Under the pieces are notes generated by a model. That model ran no database searches and was not told the DNA's origin. It saw only the letters and a program-made list of their open reading frames with translations. From contig NZ_NWUO01000003.1 in the NCBI RefSeq assembly GCF_002895925.1, forward strand, positions 62,001 to 126,000: a DNA stretch of 64,000 nt. Direction: 5' to 3'. How positions within the stretch are numbered: position 1 is the stretch's first letter; each line of letters starts with the position of its first letter. This document shows, in pieces, positions 1 through 10,066 of the stretch. The position numbers and the translations under genes were made by a program. This DNA comes from Mixta theicola. Lineage in GTDB: Bacteria > Pseudomonadota > Gammaproteobacteria > Enterobacterales > Enterobacteriaceae.

Positions 1-75
1 AAATACCTGGACGGCGTAACTATTCGTAAAGTGATTTACGTCCCAGGCAAACTGCTTAACCTGGTTGTAGGTTAA
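1..75 (+). CDS. leuS: leucyl-tRNA synthetase, C-terminal 24 residues (partial)
   Basis: The window opens inside a gene. The first 24 codons read [20 protein letters not shown] followed by LVVG and a TAA, which is the C-terminus of enterobacterial LeuRS, the enzyme that charges tRNA-Leu. Everything upstream is outside the window. The following gene is lptE, the usual neighbour of leuS in enterobacteria, which supports the call. Only 14 nt separate the stop from the lptE start, so the two are probably cotranscribed. Confidence 0.93.
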   Translation, partial: KYLDGVTIRKVIYVPGKLLNLVVG

Positions 76-89
76 GTTCAGGAGGAACT

Positions 90-692
90 GTGCGACATCC
101 GATTTTTACCTTTTTACTCGGCCTGGCGGTACTGGTTACCGCCGGCTGCGGCTTTCATCTGCGCAGCACCACTCAGGTACCGCATGAGCTACGTACTCTG
201 GTATTGCAAAGCAGCGATCCTTACGGTCCGTTAGCGCGCACGGTGCGTCAGCAGCTACGCCTGAATAATATTACGATTGTGGAAGCGGAAAATGCGGGTA
301 CCCGTACCGATCTGCCTACCCTGCGCCTGTCAGCAGAGCGTCAGGGCCAGGATACGGCATCGGTATTCCAGAACGGCGTCACGGCGGAGTATTCGCTGGT
401 GATGACGGTCAGCGCCCAGGTGGTTATCCCTAATAAGGGGATCTATCCTATCAGCGCGACGACCTATCGTTCGTTCGTTGATAACCCGTTGGCGGCGCTG
501 GCGAAGGATGCCGAGCAGGTTATCATTCGTGATGAAATGCGTCAGCGTGTCGCAGAGCAGCTGGTACGTAAGCTGCTAACGGTACACACCGCGCAGTTGA
601 ATGATAAAGAGACCCAGCCGGAACCGGACGTACTGGCACCGGGTGAGGATTCGCCGGAAGTCTCCTCCTCTTCAGCTACCAGTCTGCAATGA
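90..692 (+). CDS. lptE: LPS-assembly lipoprotein LptE
   Basis: LptE is the outer-membrane lipoprotein that plugs the LptD barrel and helps insert lipopolysaccharide into the outer leaflet. The 200-residue product starts at a GTG just after a strong AGGAGG, and begins with a lipoprotein signal: a hydrophobic stretch to about residue 17, then lipobox T-A-G-C with the lipidated Cys at residue 20. FHLR directly after the Cys is typical of the family. The acidic, Ser/Pro-rich tail is presumably flexible. It follows leuS by 14 nt and overlaps holA by 4 nt (ATGA), so translation of the two is likely coupled. Identification rests on sequence similarity to E. coli LptE (formerly RlpB) and on context. 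Confidence 0.95.
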   Translation: MRHPIFTFLLGLAVLVTAGCGFHLRSTTQVPHELRTLVLQSSDPYGPLARTVRQQLRLNNITIVEAENAGTRTDLPTLRLSAERQGQDTASVFQNGVTAEYSLVMTVSAQVVIPNKGIYPISATTYRSFVDNPLAALAKDAEQVIIRDEMRQRVAEQLVRKLLTVHTAQLNDKETQPEPDVLAPGEDSPEVSSSSATSLQ

Positions 693-1720
693 TCAGGATT
701 TACCCTGAGCAATTACGCGCGCAGCTCCAGGAGGGGCTGCGCGCGTGTTATCTGTTAATGGGCACTGAGCCGCTGCTGCTGCAGGAGAGCCATGATGCGA
801 TCAAGGCCAGTGCGCAGCAGCAGGGGTTTATTGAGCATTTCAACGTAGTGCTGGATAACCAGACCGACTGGGACAGCGTGTTCAGCACCTGTCAGGCAAT
901 GAGCCTGTTTGCCAGTCGCCAAACGCTGACCTTAACGCTGCCGGAAAATGGCCCCAACGCGGCGATAGCCAGCCAGCTGGAGAAGCTGAGTACGCTGCTG
1001 CACAGCGACATCCTGCCGATTATTATCGGCAACAGGCTGACCAAAGCGCAGGAAAATAGCGCCTGGTTTAAAGCGTTGAGTGCGCAGGCGGTGCTGGTGC
1101 CATGCGCAACGCCTGAACATGCGCAGCTGCCGCGCTGGGTTGCCGCGCGCGCCAAAAGTATGCAGCTGGATTTGGATGACGCAGCCTGTCAGCTGCTGTG
1201 CTACTGCTATGAAGGTAATTTGCTGGCGCTGGCGCAGGCATTAGAACGATTATCACTGCTCTGGCCGGACGGCAAACTCACGCTGCCGCGCGTGGAACAG
1301 GCGGTAAGCGACGCCGCGCACTTTACGCCTTTTCACTGGGTTGATGCGTTGCTGGCGGGTAAAAGCAAACGCGCCCTGCATATTCTTCGTCAGCTCGCCG
1401 CTGAAGAGAGCGAGCCGGTGATTTTAATCCGCACGTTGCAGCGCGAACTGCTGCTGTTGCTGACGCTACAGCGCCAGCAGGACAATATCCCGCTGCGCAC
1501 GTTATTCGATCAACATCGCGTATGGCAAAATCGCCGCGCCCTGTTCAGCGAAGCGCTGCAGCGCCTGACGTTAATGCAAATTCGCCAGGCTATTCAGCTG
1601 CTGACGCGCCTGGAAATTACGCTTAAACAGGATTACGGGCAGCGGCTGTGGCCGGAGTTGGAAACCCTCTCGCTGCTGCTGTGTAATAAAGCCCTGCCTG
1701 CAGAATTAGGCGAATTTTAA
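689..1720 (+). CDS. holA: DNA polymerase III subunit delta
   Basis: HolA is the delta subunit of the clamp loader; it opens the beta sliding clamp. The 343-residue length equals the usual family length. The N-terminus [20 protein letters not shown] and the later segment on interaction with the clamp ([14 protein letters not shown]) are characteristic. The start overlaps the lptE stop (ATGA) and its stop directly abuts the nadD ATG, so lptE-holA-nadD form one tightly packed transcript. Several small antisense reading frames across it are shadows of its GC-rich codons. Confidence 0.96.
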   Translation: MIRIYPEQLRAQLQEGLRACYLLMGTEPLLLQESHDAIKASAQQQGFIEHFNVVLDNQTDWDSVFSTCQAMSLFASRQTLTLTLPENGPNAAIASQLEKLSTLLHSDILPIIIGNRLTKAQENSAWFKALSAQAVLVPCATPEHAQLPRWVAARAKSMQLDLDDAACQLLCYCYEGNLLALAQALERLSLLWPDGKLTLPRVEQAVSDAAHFTPFHWVDALLAGKSKRALHILRQLAAEESEPVILIRTLQRELLLLLTLQRQQDNIPLRTLFDQHRVWQNRRALFSEALQRLTLMQIRQAIQLLTRLEITLKQDYGQRLWPELETLSLLLCNKALPAELGEF

Positions 1721-2365
1721 ATGGCTTCACTGCATGCGCTATTTGGCGGCACCTTCGATCCGATTCACTATGGCCACCTGAAAACCGTGCAGACGCTGGC
1801 GCAGGAGGTCGGCTTATATCAGGTCACGCTGCTGCCGAATAACGTACCGCCGCATCGGCCTCAGCCTGAAGCCAGCGCCGCACAGCGCGTTGCGATGGTG
1901 AAACTGGCGATTGCCGATCGTCCGCTGTTTAATCTTGATACGCGCGAGCTGGAACGTCAGACCCCTTCGTATACGGTAGAAACGCTGGAGCTGCTGCGTG
2001 CGGAACGCGGCGAACAACAGCCGCTGGCCTTTATCATCGGCCAGGACTCGCTGCTCAGCCTGCATAAATGGCATCGCTGGCAGCAGCTGATGGATCTTTG
2101 TCATCTGCTGGTCTGCCAGCGCCCAGGCTACGATCGTGCCATGCCGACGCCGGATCTCCAGCGCTGGCTTGAACAGCATCAGACGCAGGACGCCTCCGCT
2201 TTACATCATCAGCCTGCCGGTCTGATCTGGCTGGCGGATACGCCGCTGGTGCCGGTTTCCGCTACCGATATTCGTCGCCGTCGCCATCAGGGGCTTTCCT
2301 GTGACGATTTGCTTCCGCCCGCGGTTATCGACTATATCAATTATCAGGGCTTATATCGCCCTTAG
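1721..2365 (+). CDS. nadD: nicotinate-nucleotide adenylyltransferase
   Basis: NadD converts nicotinate mononucleotide and ATP to deamido-NAD in de novo NAD synthesis. The product is 214 residues. The nucleotidyltransferase signature [13 protein letters not shown] near residue 9 carries the HxGH-type ATP-binding histidines, and a C-terminal SATDIRRR segment matches the second substrate-binding motif. The gene starts on the base after the holA stop. In E. coli cobC (alpha-ribazole phosphatase) lies between nadD and rsfS; it is not present here, and only 88 nt separate the two genes. Confidence 0.96.
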   Translation: MASLHALFGGTFDPIHYGHLKTVQTLAQEVGLYQVTLLPNNVPPHRPQPEASAAQRVAMVKLAIADRPLFNLDTRELERQTPSYTVETLELLRAERGEQQPLAFIIGQDSLLSLHKWHRWQQLMDLCHLLVCQRPGYDRAMPTPDLQRWLEQHQTQDASALHHQPAGLIWLADTPLVPVSATDIRRRRHQGLSCDDLLPPAVIDYINYQGLYRP

Positions 2366-2453
2366 TAAGCGCATGGTATACTGCGCCGCTCAATTTTTCA
2401 GGCGCCGCAAAGCGCGTTTTACAGCCAACAGAAACGCTTAAAAGGTGAACCTT

Positions 2454-2771
2454 TTGCAAGGTAAAGAACTCCAAGATTTCGTTATTGATAAGATTGATGA
2501 TCTGAAAGGTCAGGACATTATTGCTATCAACGTGCAGGGTAAATCCAGCATTACCGATTGTATGATTATCTGTACCGGCACTTCTTCTCGTCATGTGATG
2601 TCTATTGCCGATCACGTTATGGAAGAGTCACGCGCTGCGGGACTGATTCCGCTTGGCGTAGAAGGGAAAAACGTTGCCGACTGGGTGGTAGTCGACCTCG
2701 GTGAGATTATTGTTCACGTCATGCAGGAAGAGAGTCGTCACCTGTATGAGCTGGAAAAGCTCTGGAGTTAA
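2454..2771 (+). CDS. rsfS: ribosomal silencing factor RsfS
   Basis: RsfS binds ribosomal protein uL14 on the 50S subunit and blocks subunit joining in slow growth. I place the start at the TTG at 2454, giving [10 protein letters not shown] and 105 residues, exactly the length of the E. coli protein, which also uses TTG. A GTG at 2445 would add three residues but lies inside the likely ribosome-binding site AAAGGTG (2441-2447). The core is almost identical to E. coli YbeB ([32 protein letters not shown]). RlmH follows after 3 nt, so ribosome silencing and 23S rRNA methylation are cotranscribed. Confidence 0.95.
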   Translation: MQGKELQDFVIDKIDDLKGQDIIAINVQGKSSITDCMIICTGTSSRHVMSIADHVMEESRAAGLIPLGVEGKNVADWVVVDLGEIIVHVMQEESRHLYELEKLWS

Positions 2772-2774
2772 GTC

Positions 2775-3245
2775 GTGAAGTTGCAGCTTGTTGCCGTAGG
2801 CACCAAAATGCCGGACTGGGTTCAAACCGGCTTTATGGAATACCTGCGTCGCTTTCCAAAAGATATGCCGCTGGAGCTGACAGAAGTCTCCGCCGGCAAG
2901 CGCGGTAAAAACGCGGATATCAAACGCATTCTTGAAAAAGAAGGGGAAGCGATGCTGGCTGCCGTCGGTAAAGGTAACCGTATTGTGACGCTGGATATTC
3001 CCGGTCAGCCCTGGGAGACGCCACAGCTTGCCCAACAGCTGGAGCGCTGGAAGCAGGATGGCCGCGATGTCAGCCTGCTGATTGGCGGCCCGGAAGGATT
3101 GTCGCCAGCCTGCAAAGCGGCTGCGGAACAGAGCTGGTCTCTTTCAGCACTCACGCTGCCTCATCCGCTGGTACGCGTGTTGGTTGCAGAAAGCCTGTAT
3201 CGTGCATGGAGCATTACTGCGAATCATCCTTATCATCGTGAATAA
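2775..3245 (+). CDS. rlmH: 23S rRNA pseudouridine(1915) N3-methyltransferase
   Basis: RlmH is a SPOUT-family methyltransferase that methylates pseudouridine 1915 in helix 69 of 23S rRNA in assembled ribosomes. The start is a GTG; the product is 156 residues, one longer than E. coli because of an extra Gly in the KGNRIV segment. The C-terminal knot is recognisable: [14 protein letters not shown] for the SAM site and the terminal NHPYHRE. It lies 3 nt after rsfS and 34 nt before mrdA. Confidence 0.96.
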   Translation: MKLQLVAVGTKMPDWVQTGFMEYLRRFPKDMPLELTEVSAGKRGKNADIKRILEKEGEAMLAAVGKGNRIVTLDIPGQPWETPQLAQQLERWKQDGRDVSLLIGGPEGLSPACKAAAEQSWSLSALTLPHPLVRVLVAESLYRAWSITANHPYHRE

Positions 3246-3279
3246 TCCGATAAGGCAAAACGGACACCCCAAACAGCGG

Positions 3280-5184
3280 ATGAAATCTCAACGTAACTCT
3301 TTTCGTGACTATACTGCCGAACAAACCCTGTTTGTACGACGGGCGCTGCTGGCGTTCGTCGGCATTTTGCTGCTCTCCGGAATTCTGGTCTTCAACCTGT
3401 ATCATCTGCAGATCTTACGCTTCGAAGATTACAGCACCCGTTCCAACCAAAACCGTATTAAGCTGGTGCCGGTTGCGCCAAGCCGCGGCATTATTTATGA
3501 CCGCAACGGCACGCCGCTGGCGCTGAACCGCACTATTTATCAGGCGGAGCTGGTACCGGAAAAAGTAGATAATCTTAAGCAGACGCTTCAGGATCTGCGG
3601 CCGGTGCTCGATCTCACCGACGATGATATTGAGAATTTTGAGAAAGAGCGTAAGCGGTCACGCCGCTTTACCTCTATTGCGTTAAAAACGGCGCTGAATG
3701 ATGTTCAGGTCGCCCGTTTCGCCGTTAACCAGTATCGCTTTCCCGGCGTTGAGGTGAAGGGCTATCAGCGCCGTTACTATCCTTACGCCCAGACGCTGAC
3801 CCACGTGGTGGGCTACGTTTCTAAAATCAACGATCGTGACGTAGCACGCCTTGATAAAGAGGGTAAGTGGCCCAACTACGCAGCGACGCACGATATTGGT
3901 AAGCTGGGTATCGAAAACTATTACGAAGATGTGCTGCACGGCAAAACCGGTTATGAAGAGGTTGAGGTCAACAACCGTGGCCGCGTTATTCGCCAGCTGC
4001 ATGAACAGTCGCCGCAGGCCGGGCGCGACATCTGGCTGACTATCGATCTCAAACTGCAGCAGTATATTGAAACGCTGCTGGTAGGCAGCCGCGCGGCGGT
4101 GGTAGTCAGCGATCCGCGTACCGGCGAGATTCTGGCGATGGTTTCCACGCCGAGCTACGATCCGAACCTGTTTGTTGATGGCATTTCCAGCAAGGATTAT
4201 AAAGCGCTGCTGCAGGATGAAAACCGCCCGCTTTATAACCGTGCGATTCAGGCCGCTTATCCTCCGGCGTCAACGGTTAAGCCCTATGTTGCCGTTTCAG
4301 CGCTTAGCGCTGGCGTTATCAACCGTAACACCAGCCTGTTCGACCCCGGCTGGTGGCAGCTGCCCGGCTCTGAAAAACGCTACCGCGACTGGAAAAAATG
4401 GGGACACGGTCGGCTGAACGTCACCCGCTCTCTTGAAGAGTCTGCGGATACCTTCTTCTATCAGGTTGCCTATGATATGGGCATCGATCGCCTGTCGGAG
4501 TGGATGAATAAATTTGGCTACGGTCAGCGCACCGGTATCGATCTGCCGCAGGAAAACCCTGGCAATATGCCTACGCGCGAATGGAAAATGAAGCGCTTTA
4601 AAAAGCCGTGGTATCAGGGCGATACCATTCCGGTGGGCATTGGTCAGGGCTACTGGACGGCAACGCCGCTGCAGATGAACAAAGCGCTGATGATTTTAAT
4701 CAACGACGGGGTGATTAAAACGCCGCACTTGCTGCGCGCCACCCGTGAAAACAATCTGCTGGTGCCTTACCGCCAGCCGCCCACTCCGCCTATTGGCGAT
4801 ATTCACTCCGGCTACTGGGAGATCGCGAAAGATGGCATGTACGGCGTCGCTAATCGGCCAAACGGCACCGCGCACAAAAGCTTTGATAACGCCCCGTATA
4901 AAATTGCGGCGAAATCCGGTACGGCGCAGGTGTTCGGCCTGAAGGAAAATGAAACTTATAATGCGCACAAAATTGCAGAACGGCTGCGCGACCATAAGTT
5001 AATGACGGCATTTGCGCCGTATGATAAGCCGCGCGTGGCGGTAACCATGATTCTGGAGAATGGCGGCGCGGGCCCGGCAGTAGGTACCGTGATGCGCCAG
5101 ATCCTCGACCACATTATGTTAGGCGATAATAATACGGTGCTGCCGGATGCCGCGCCGACACCGCCCGGTTATGAAGGTGAATAA
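3280..5184 (+). CDS. mrdA: peptidoglycan DD-transpeptidase PBP2
   Basis: PBP2 is the class B penicillin-binding protein that cross-links lateral wall peptidoglycan with RodA in the elongasome. The open frame extends back to 3082, inside rlmH, but the ATG at 3280 gives [15 protein letters not shown], matching the known N-terminus, and a 634-residue product against 633 in E. coli. Visible features: one transmembrane segment at about residues 22-42, the pedestal ([18 protein letters not shown]), the catalytic STVK with Ser331 and Lys334, SAD in EESADTFF, and KSGT at residues 545-548. A three-base gap separates it from mrdB. Confidence 0.97.
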   Translation: MKSQRNSFRDYTAEQTLFVRRALLAFVGILLLSGILVFNLYHLQILRFEDYSTRSNQNRIKLVPVAPSRGIIYDRNGTPLALNRTIYQAELVPEKVDNLKQTLQDLRPVLDLTDDDIENFEKERKRSRRFTSIALKTALNDVQVARFAVNQYRFPGVEVKGYQRRYYPYAQTLTHVVGYVSKINDRDVARLDKEGKWPNYAATHDIGKLGIENYYEDVLHGKTGYEEVEVNNRGRVIRQLHEQSPQAGRDIWLTIDLKLQQYIETLLVGSRAAVVVSDPRTGEILAMVSTPSYDPNLFVDGISSKDYKALLQDENRPLYNRAIQAAYPPASTVKPYVAVSALSAGVINRNTSLFDPGWWQLPGSEKRYRDWKKWGHGRLNVTRSLEESADTFFYQVAYDMGIDRLSEWMNKFGYGQRTGIDLPQENPGNMPTREWKMKRFKKPWYQGDTIPVGIGQGYWTATPLQMNKALMILINDGVIKTPHLLRATRENNLLVPYRQPPTPPIGDIHSGYWEIAKDGMYGVANRPNGTAHKSFDNAPYKIAAKSGTAQVFGLKENETYNAHKIAERLRDHKLMTAFAPYDKPRVAVTMILENGGAGPAVGTVMRQILDHIMLGDNNTVLPDAAPTPPGYEGE

Positions 5185-5186
5185 CG

Positions 5187-6305
5187 ATGTCCATGAACGA
5201 TAGCCCGCAAAAAAAGTCGATCTGGACCAAGATTCATATCGATCCCCTGTTTTTAATTATCATTTCCTGCCTGCTGATTTACAGCGCCTTTGTCATGTGG
5301 AGCGCCAGCGGTCAGGATCCGGGCATGATGGAACGTAAGATCGGCCAGATTTTTATGGGCCTGGCGGTAATGGTGGCGATGGCGCAGGTGCCGCCGCGCG
5401 TCTATGAAGGCTGGGCGCCTTATCTGTATATGATTTGCGTGGTGCTGCTGATTGCCGTAGACGCCTTCGGCCATATCAGTAAAGGGGCGCAACGCTGGCT
5501 CGACCTTGGCGTTGTCCGCTTTCAGCCGTCGGAGATAGCAAAAATAGCCGTCCCGCTGATGGTGGCGCGTTTTATTAACCGCGATATTTGTCCGCCGACC
5601 TTAAAGAATACCGGCATCGCGCTGGTGCTGATTTTTGTGCCAACGCTGCTGGTGGCCGCTCAGCCCGACCTCGGCACCTCGATTCTGGTGGCCGCTTCTG
5701 GCCTGTTCGTTCTGTTTTTGTCCGGTATGAGCTGGAGGCTGATTGGCGTGGCCGTACTGCTGGTGGCCGCCTTTATCCCGGTGCTGTGGTTTTTCCTGAT
5801 GCACGATTATCAACGCGACCGCGTGATGATGCTGCTCGATCCGGAAAGCGATCCGCTGGGCGCCGGTTATCATATTATTCAGTCCAAAATCGCTATCGGC
5901 TCTGGCGGCCTGCGCGGTAAAGGCTGGCTGCATGGCACGCAGTCGCAGCTGGAGTTCCTGCCGGAGCGCCATACCGACTTCATATTCGCGGTACTGGCCG
6001 AGGAGCTGGGGCTGGTTGGCGTGCTGATCCTGCTGGCCCTTTATCTGCTGCTGATTATGCGCGGCCTGATTATCGCCGCTCGCGCCCAAACCACTTTTGG
6101 TCGCGTAATGGCGGGCGGGCTGATGCTGATTTTGTTTGTGTATGTTTTCGTTAATATTGGCATGGTAAGTGGTATCTTACCGGTGGTCGGCGTTCCTTTG
6201 CCGCTGGTGAGCTACGGTGGGTCGGCGCTGATTGTATTGATGGCTGGATTTGGCATCGTTATGTCAATTCACACACACCGAAAATTATTGTCTAAAAGCG
6301 TTTAA
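5187..6305 (+). CDS. mrdB: peptidoglycan glycosyltransferase RodA
   Basis: RodA is the SEDS-family polymerase that makes glycan strands for rod-shape elongation, paired with PBP2. The 372-residue product has about ten transmembrane segments and near-identity with E. coli RodA, including [20 protein letters not shown] with the essential aspartate, and the C-terminal [16 protein letters not shown] typical of SEDS proteins. It starts 2 nt after the mrdA stop, as expected for a stoichiometric complex. RlpA follows after 10 nt. Confidence 0.97.
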   Translation: MSMNDSPQKKSIWTKIHIDPLFLIIISCLLIYSAFVMWSASGQDPGMMERKIGQIFMGLAVMVAMAQVPPRVYEGWAPYLYMICVVLLIAVDAFGHISKGAQRWLDLGVVRFQPSEIAKIAVPLMVARFINRDICPPTLKNTGIALVLIFVPTLLVAAQPDLGTSILVAASGLFVLFLSGMSWRLIGVAVLLVAAFIPVLWFFLMHDYQRDRVMMLLDPESDPLGAGYHIIQSKIAIGSGGLRGKGWLHGTQSQLEFLPERHTDFIFAVLAEELGLVGVLILLALYLLLIMRGLIIAARAQTTFGRVMAGGLMLILFVYVFVNIGMVSGILPVVGVPLPLVSYGGSALIVLMAGFGIVMSIHTHRKLLSKSV

Positions 6306-6315
6306 GAGGCTCTCG

Positions 6316-7398
6316 ATGCGTAAGGATTGGCTTTGGGTGGGTGCGGCCTCGCTGCTGCTCGCCGCCTGTACGACTCCCACAGAACAGCAGGCGCCCGCTC
6401 CGCAGCAGCCCGCTTATAATGGCCCGGTCGTAGAAATTGGCGGCGTAGAGCCGCGCTATGAGCCGATAAATCCGGCAACCAATCAGGATTACAGCGTTAA
6501 CGGCAAAACCTGGCGGATTATCAAAAATCCGTCCAACTACAGCGAAACCGGACTGGCCGGCTGGTATGGCGACAAAGCAAACGGCACCCGTACCGCTACC
6601 GGTGAAATCTTTGATCAGGAAGCGTTAACCGCAGCCCATCCTGCCCTGCCCCTGCCCAGCTATGTGCGGGTAACGAACCTTGCCAACGGCAGACAATTAG
6701 TAGTACGCGTTAACGATCGCGGCCCCTATACGCCAGGCCGCATTATTGACCTTTCACGCGCGGCCGGGGATCGGCTGAATATATCAAACAACACGCGCGT
6801 GCGTATCGATTACATCCAGGTGGCGCCGGACGGCTCGCTTTCCGGCCCCGGCACCATTGGCACTGTGGTCGCCAAACAGAACTACGCCTTACCGTCACGC
6901 CCCGATATTGGCGGCGGGATGCCCGTAATGGGAGGCGCCGCAGCGCCTGCCGAACAGCAGCAGGATATACATCCGATTGATAACGGTACGCTGACCAGCG
7001 ATAACGCCATGGGCGCGCCGGTACATAGCAGCGGCTTCCTTGGCGCCCCGACGCCGCTGCATCCGGGCGTGCTGGAAGGCAGCGAGCCGGAAACACCGGC
7101 GGTTGTCACATCTCCTGTGGCAAGCAGCGCGCCTGCGGCGGCGGCAAGCTCCCCTGCGGCAGCCGGAAATTATGTCGTCCAGGTTGGCGCGCTAAGCGAT
7201 GCCGATCGGGCGCGCCAGTGGGCTGATAAGCTGAAATCGCAGTTTGGCGTACCGGGTACGGTCGCCAGCAGCGGTAAACTGTATCGCGTCCAGCTGGGGC
7301 CGTTCGCCTCCCGTCAACAGGCGGCGGCGCTGCAGCAGCGGCTGATTAGTGAAGCCAGCCAGCAATCCTTTATTACCGTGATTCAAAGCGGCATGTAA
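6316..7398 (+). CDS. rlpA: septal ring lytic transglycosylase RlpA (DPBB and SPOR domains)
   Basis: RlpA is an outer-membrane lipoprotein that binds denuded glycan at septa; in Pseudomonas it is a lytic transglycosylase. I chose the ATG at 6316: it lies just past the mrdB stop and gives a lipobox (LLLAACTT, Cys about residue 17). The open frame back to 6250 overlaps mrdB and is not needed. Residues about 80-175 are the double-psi beta barrel, with GWYGDKANGTRTATGE, TAAH and VRVNDRGPY carrying the catalytic Glu, His and Asp region. A long low-complexity Ala/Pro/Gln linker leads to a C-terminal SPOR domain (from NYVVQVGALSD). Length is 360 residues. Confidence 0.94.
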   Translation: MRKDWLWVGAASLLLAACTTPTEQQAPAPQQPAYNGPVVEIGGVEPRYEPINPATNQDYSVNGKTWRIIKNPSNYSETGLAGWYGDKANGTRTATGEIFDQEALTAAHPALPLPSYVRVTNLANGRQLVVRVNDRGPYTPGRIIDLSRAAGDRLNISNNTRVRIDYIQVAPDGSLSGPGTIGTVVAKQNYALPSRPDIGGGMPVMGGAAAPAEQQQDIHPIDNGTLTSDNAMGAPVHSSGFLGAPTPLHPGVLEGSEPETPAVVTSPVASSAPAAAASSPAAAGNYVVQVGALSDADRARQWADKLKSQFGVPGTVASSGKLYRVQLGPFASRQQAAALQQRLISEASQQSFITVIQSGM

Positions 7399-7413
7399 AA
7401 ATTAACGACGCCG

Positions 7414-7469
7414 ACTTTGCGTTAACACGCCAGAAAGCAGGCTGGCTGTTTATTTTGTCAACGCAAAGT
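7414..7469. repeat. imperfect inverted repeat between rlpA and dacA
   Basis: The arms ACTTTGCGTTAAC (7414-7426) and GTCAACGCAAAGT (7457-7469) are complementary over 13 positions with one mismatch, 30 nt apart. The intervening stretch itself contains GCCAG/CTGGC, so the transcript could fold into an extended hairpin. It has no terminal T run, so it is not a standard terminator. Function is unknown. Confidence 0.6.
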
Positions 7470-7546
7470 TGGATGCCTGTAAAAACGCCTTTTGCTATAG
7501 TAAGGCACTTTTTTCACTAACTTCCACGGATGATGTTGTCCCTAAC

Positions 7547-8758
7547 ATGAATACGCTGAAAACTAGTCACTATTTTAAGCGCCTGGCGGCGGGTACCGTG
7601 ATTGCCCTGAGTCTGAGTCAGGCCGCGCTGGCTGAAGATATTAATCTTAAAACTATGATCCCTGGCGTACCGGATATTGACGCAGAAGCGTATATCCTGA
7701 TCGACTATAACTCCGGGAAAGTCCTTGCCGAAAAGAACGCTGATGCGCGCCGCGATCCGGCCAGTCTGACAAAAATGATGACCAGTTATGTTATCGGTCA
7801 GGCGGTGAAAGCCGGCAAAATCCATCAGGACGATCAGGTTACCGTGGGTCAGGATGCCTGGGCGACCGGTAATCCGGTGTTCCGTGGCTCTTCGCTGATG
7901 TTCCTGAAGCCGGGCGATCGCGTACCGGTTTCCCAGCTGACGCGCGGTATCGTGCTGCAGTCCGGCAACGATGCCTGCGTCGCTATGGCGGATTATGTGG
8001 CGGGCAGTCAGGATGCGTTTGTCGGCTTGATGAACAACTATGTGAAAGCGCTGGGTTTACAAAATACCCACTTCCAGACGGTGCATGGGCTGGATGCCGA
8101 AGGGCAATACAGTTCCGCGCGCGATATGGCGCTGATTGGTCAGGCGCTGATCCGCGATGTGCCGGAAGAGTATGCGGTTTATAAAGAGAAAGAGTTCACT
8201 TTCAATAATATTCGTCAGATGAACCGTAACGGCCTGCTGTGGGATACCAGCCTGAACGTTGACGGCATCAAAACGGGTCACACCGCCTCTGCCGGTTATA
8301 ACCTGGTCGCTTCCGCGACCGAAGGTCAGATGCGTCTGATCTCGGCGGTATTAGGTGGCCATACCTATAAAGGTCGCGAAGTTGAAAGCAAAAAGCTGCT
8401 GACCTGGGGCTTCCGTTTCTTTGAAACCGTTGCGCCGTTGAAGGCTGGAAAAGAGTTCGCCTCTGAGCCGGTATGGTTTGGCAACAGCGACCGCGTTCAG
8501 CTTGGCGTCAGTAAGGATATGTATCTGACCATCCCGCGTGGGCGGATGAAAGATCTGAAAGCCAGCTACGTGCTGAACAATACGGAACTGCATGCGCCGC
8601 TGCAGAAAAACCAGGTGGTCGGCACCATCAATTTCCAGCTGGATGGCAAAACCATTGAACAACGTCCGCTAGTGGTGCTGAATGAAGTGCCGGAAGGTGG
8701 TTTCTTTAGCCGCATCGTGGATTATATTAAGCTGATGTTCCACCACTGGTTCGGTTAA
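7547..8758 (+). CDS. dacA: D-alanyl-D-alanine carboxypeptidase PBP5
   Basis: PBP5 trims the terminal D-Ala of peptidoglycan pentapeptides and helps keep rod shape. The frame is open from 7469, but the ATG at 7547 gives 403 residues, the E. coli length, starting [10 protein letters not shown] with a Sec signal peptide ending near SQAALA. Active-site motifs are all present: SLTK in [12 protein letters not shown] in LQSGNDA and KTG in IKTGHTA. The C-terminal amphipathic anchor ([16 protein letters not shown]) peripherally attaches it to the inner membrane. A terminator follows before ybeD. Confidence 0.97.
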   Translation: MNTLKTSHYFKRLAAGTVIALSLSQAALAEDINLKTMIPGVPDIDAEAYILIDYNSGKVLAEKNADARRDPASLTKMMTSYVIGQAVKAGKIHQDDQVTVGQDAWATGNPVFRGSSLMFLKPGDRVPVSQLTRGIVLQSGNDACVAMADYVAGSQDAFVGLMNNYVKALGLQNTHFQTVHGLDAEGQYSSARDMALIGQALIRDVPEEYAVYKEKEFTFNNIRQMNRNGLLWDTSLNVDGIKTGHTASAGYNLVASATEGQMRLISAVLGGHTYKGREVESKKLLTWGFRFFETVAPLKAGKEFASEPVWFGNSDRVQLGVSKDMYLTIPRGRMKDLKASYVLNNTELHAPLQKNQVVGTINFQLDGKTIEQRPLVVLNEVPEGGFFSRIVDYIKLMFHHWFG

Positions 8759-8814
8759 GGTGCGACGGCTGTTGATATCCACCCTTTTCGCCCATATATC
8801 CTGATTATGAGTAA

Positions 8815-8842
8815 ACTCCCGCTACGGCGGGAGTCTTTTTTA
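8815..8842 (+). terminator. rho-independent terminator after dacA
   Basis: Perfect 8-bp stem ACTCCCGC/GCGGGAGT with a TACG tetraloop (8823-8826), followed by CTTTTTTA. It separates dacA from the ybeD start 15 nt further on, so ybeD either has its own promoter or depends on readthrough. Confidence 0.85.
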
Positions 8843-8856
8843 GCACCGGAGTCTTT

Positions 8857-9120
8857 ATGAAAACCAAACTGAACGAACTGCTCGAATTTCCCTGCTCCTT
8901 TACCTATAAAGTCATGGGTCTGGCGCAGCCGGAGCTGGTTGATCACGTGGTGGAAGTGGTGCAGCGCCATGCGCCGGGCGATTACACGCCAGATGTAAAA
9001 CCAAGCAGCAAAGGCAACTACCACTCCGTCTCTATTACTATCAACGCGACGCATATCGAGCAAATCGAAACGCTGTATGAAGAGCTGGGTAAAATCGAAA
9101 TTGTGCGTATGGTGCTGTAA
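8857..9120 (+). CDS. ybeD: DUF493 family protein YbeD
   Basis: YbeD is a small cytosolic protein with an ACT-like ferredoxin fold; its function is not established, though its place beside lipB and lipA is widely conserved. The 87-residue product ([20 protein letters not shown]) matches the E. coli protein in length and sequence. The last nine codons plus the stop are tandemly duplicated immediately downstream (see the repeat entry), giving a second in-frame TAA at 9148-9150. The encoded protein itself appears intact because the first stop is retained. Confidence 0.94.
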   Translation: MKTKLNELLEFPCSFTYKVMGLAQPELVDHVVEVVQRHAPGDYTPDVKPSSKGNYHSVSITINATHIEQIETLYEELGKIEIVRMVL

Positions 9121-9151
9121 CAAATCGAAATTGTGCGTATAGTGCTGTAAC
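9092..9151 (+). repeat. 30-bp tandem duplication spanning the ybeD stop codon
   Basis: Two adjacent 30-bp units, 9092-9121 and 9122-9151, differ at a single base (ATGGTG in the first, ATAGTG in the second). The first unit encodes the C-terminal residues IEIVRMVL and the stop codon. The second is in the same frame with its own stop but is not translated unless the first TAA is read through. The near identity suggests a recent event. Confidence 0.95.
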
Positions 9152-9234
9152 GCTCCACGCATCAGCCTGGGCGGGTAGAGCTCGTCCAGGAGCGGCGTTA
9201 TACTTCTTTCTTTCTTTGAAACGGAAAGCACGTT

Positions 9235-9894
9235 TTGCAGCAGCCTCTCCTTATTGTTCGCCCGTTGGGCCTGCGTCCCTGGGAATCCGTCTCTCTTGCA
9301 ATGCATCAGTTTACCGATAGCCGTACTGCCGATACGCCAGATGAGCTGTGGCTGGTAGAGCATCCCCCCGTTTTTACCCAAGGCCAGGCAGGTAAAGCCG
9401 AACATTTGCTGATGCCCGGCGATATTCCCGTAGTGCAAAGCGATCGCGGCGGCCAGGTGACCTATCATGGTCCGGGCCAACAGGTAATGTATGTATTAAT
9501 CGATCTGAAACGCCGCAAGCTGGGCGTTCGTCAGTTGGTTACCGCTATCGAACAAACGGTGGTCGAGACGCTGGCGCATTATGATGTTGCAGCCTATGCG
9601 CGCCCTGATGCGCCCGGCGTCTATGTGGACGGCAAAAAGATCTGTTCCCTCGGGCTGCGCATTCGTCAGGGCTGTTCCTTTCATGGCCTGGCCTTAAATA
9701 TTGCTATGGATCTTGCGCCTTTCCAGCGGATTAATCCCTGCGGCTACGCCGGGCTGGAGATGACGCAGCTGAGTGCGTTTCGTACCGGCATTACGCCGGA
9801 AGAGGTGCAGCCGGTGCTGATTGAAAAATTTTTGCAGCAGGTCGCGATCCCCTCGGCCAGCTGGCAGCCCGCTGAGAGTTCCGCTTTTCTGTAA
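9235..9894 (+). CDS. lipB: octanoyl-[acyl-carrier-protein]:protein N-octanoyltransferase
   Basis: LipB moves octanoate from acyl-ACP to the lipoyl domains of 2-oxoacid dehydrogenases and GcvH. Nothing but the TTG at 9235 gives an N-terminus aligned with E. coli LipB ([12 protein letters not shown] beside MYQDKILVRQLG), so this is a TTG start with only a weak upstream AACGGAAAG. The product has 219 residues. Motifs include [12 protein letters not shown], the catalytic Lys region [10 protein letters not shown] and the catalytic Cys in INPCGYAG. Upstream is a run of CTTT units. LipA follows without the ybeF gene that separates the two in E. coli. Confidence 0.94.
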   Translation: MQQPLLIVRPLGLRPWESVSLAMHQFTDSRTADTPDELWLVEHPPVFTQGQAGKAEHLLMPGDIPVVQSDRGGQVTYHGPGQQVMYVLIDLKRRKLGVRQLVTAIEQTVVETLAHYDVAAYARPDAPGVYVDGKKICSLGLRIRQGCSFHGLALNIAMDLAPFQRINPCGYAGLEMTQLSAFRTGITPEEVQPVLIEKFLQQVAIPSASWQPAESSAFL

Positions 9895-10066
9895 CCGTGC
9901 CGGCTGCTTTACAATTTTGCAACTTTTTACTACGCCGTCAGGCTGTTTGTCAGCCGATGAAATGATATAATTTTTGCACTTTTTTCAAATAAAGTTGAAA
10001 AAGCAGCTGGCTCATTGAGTTACCGCCTCTTTTCAAACTGCAATCCAACCTGGAAACTGCAAGCTT

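Noticed and set aside
892-1256. Overlapping minus-strand open frames inside holA
   Set aside because: They are shadows of a GC-rich coding sequence, lack ribosome-binding sites and resemble no known proteins.
3082-3279. Long N-terminal extension of mrdA into rlmH
   Set aside because: It overlaps rlmH out of frame; the ATG at 3280 gives the expected 634-residue PBP2 with the family N-terminus.
9121-9150. A short second gene directly after ybeD
   Set aside because: It is only the duplicated tail of ybeD with its own stop codon and has no start codon of its own.
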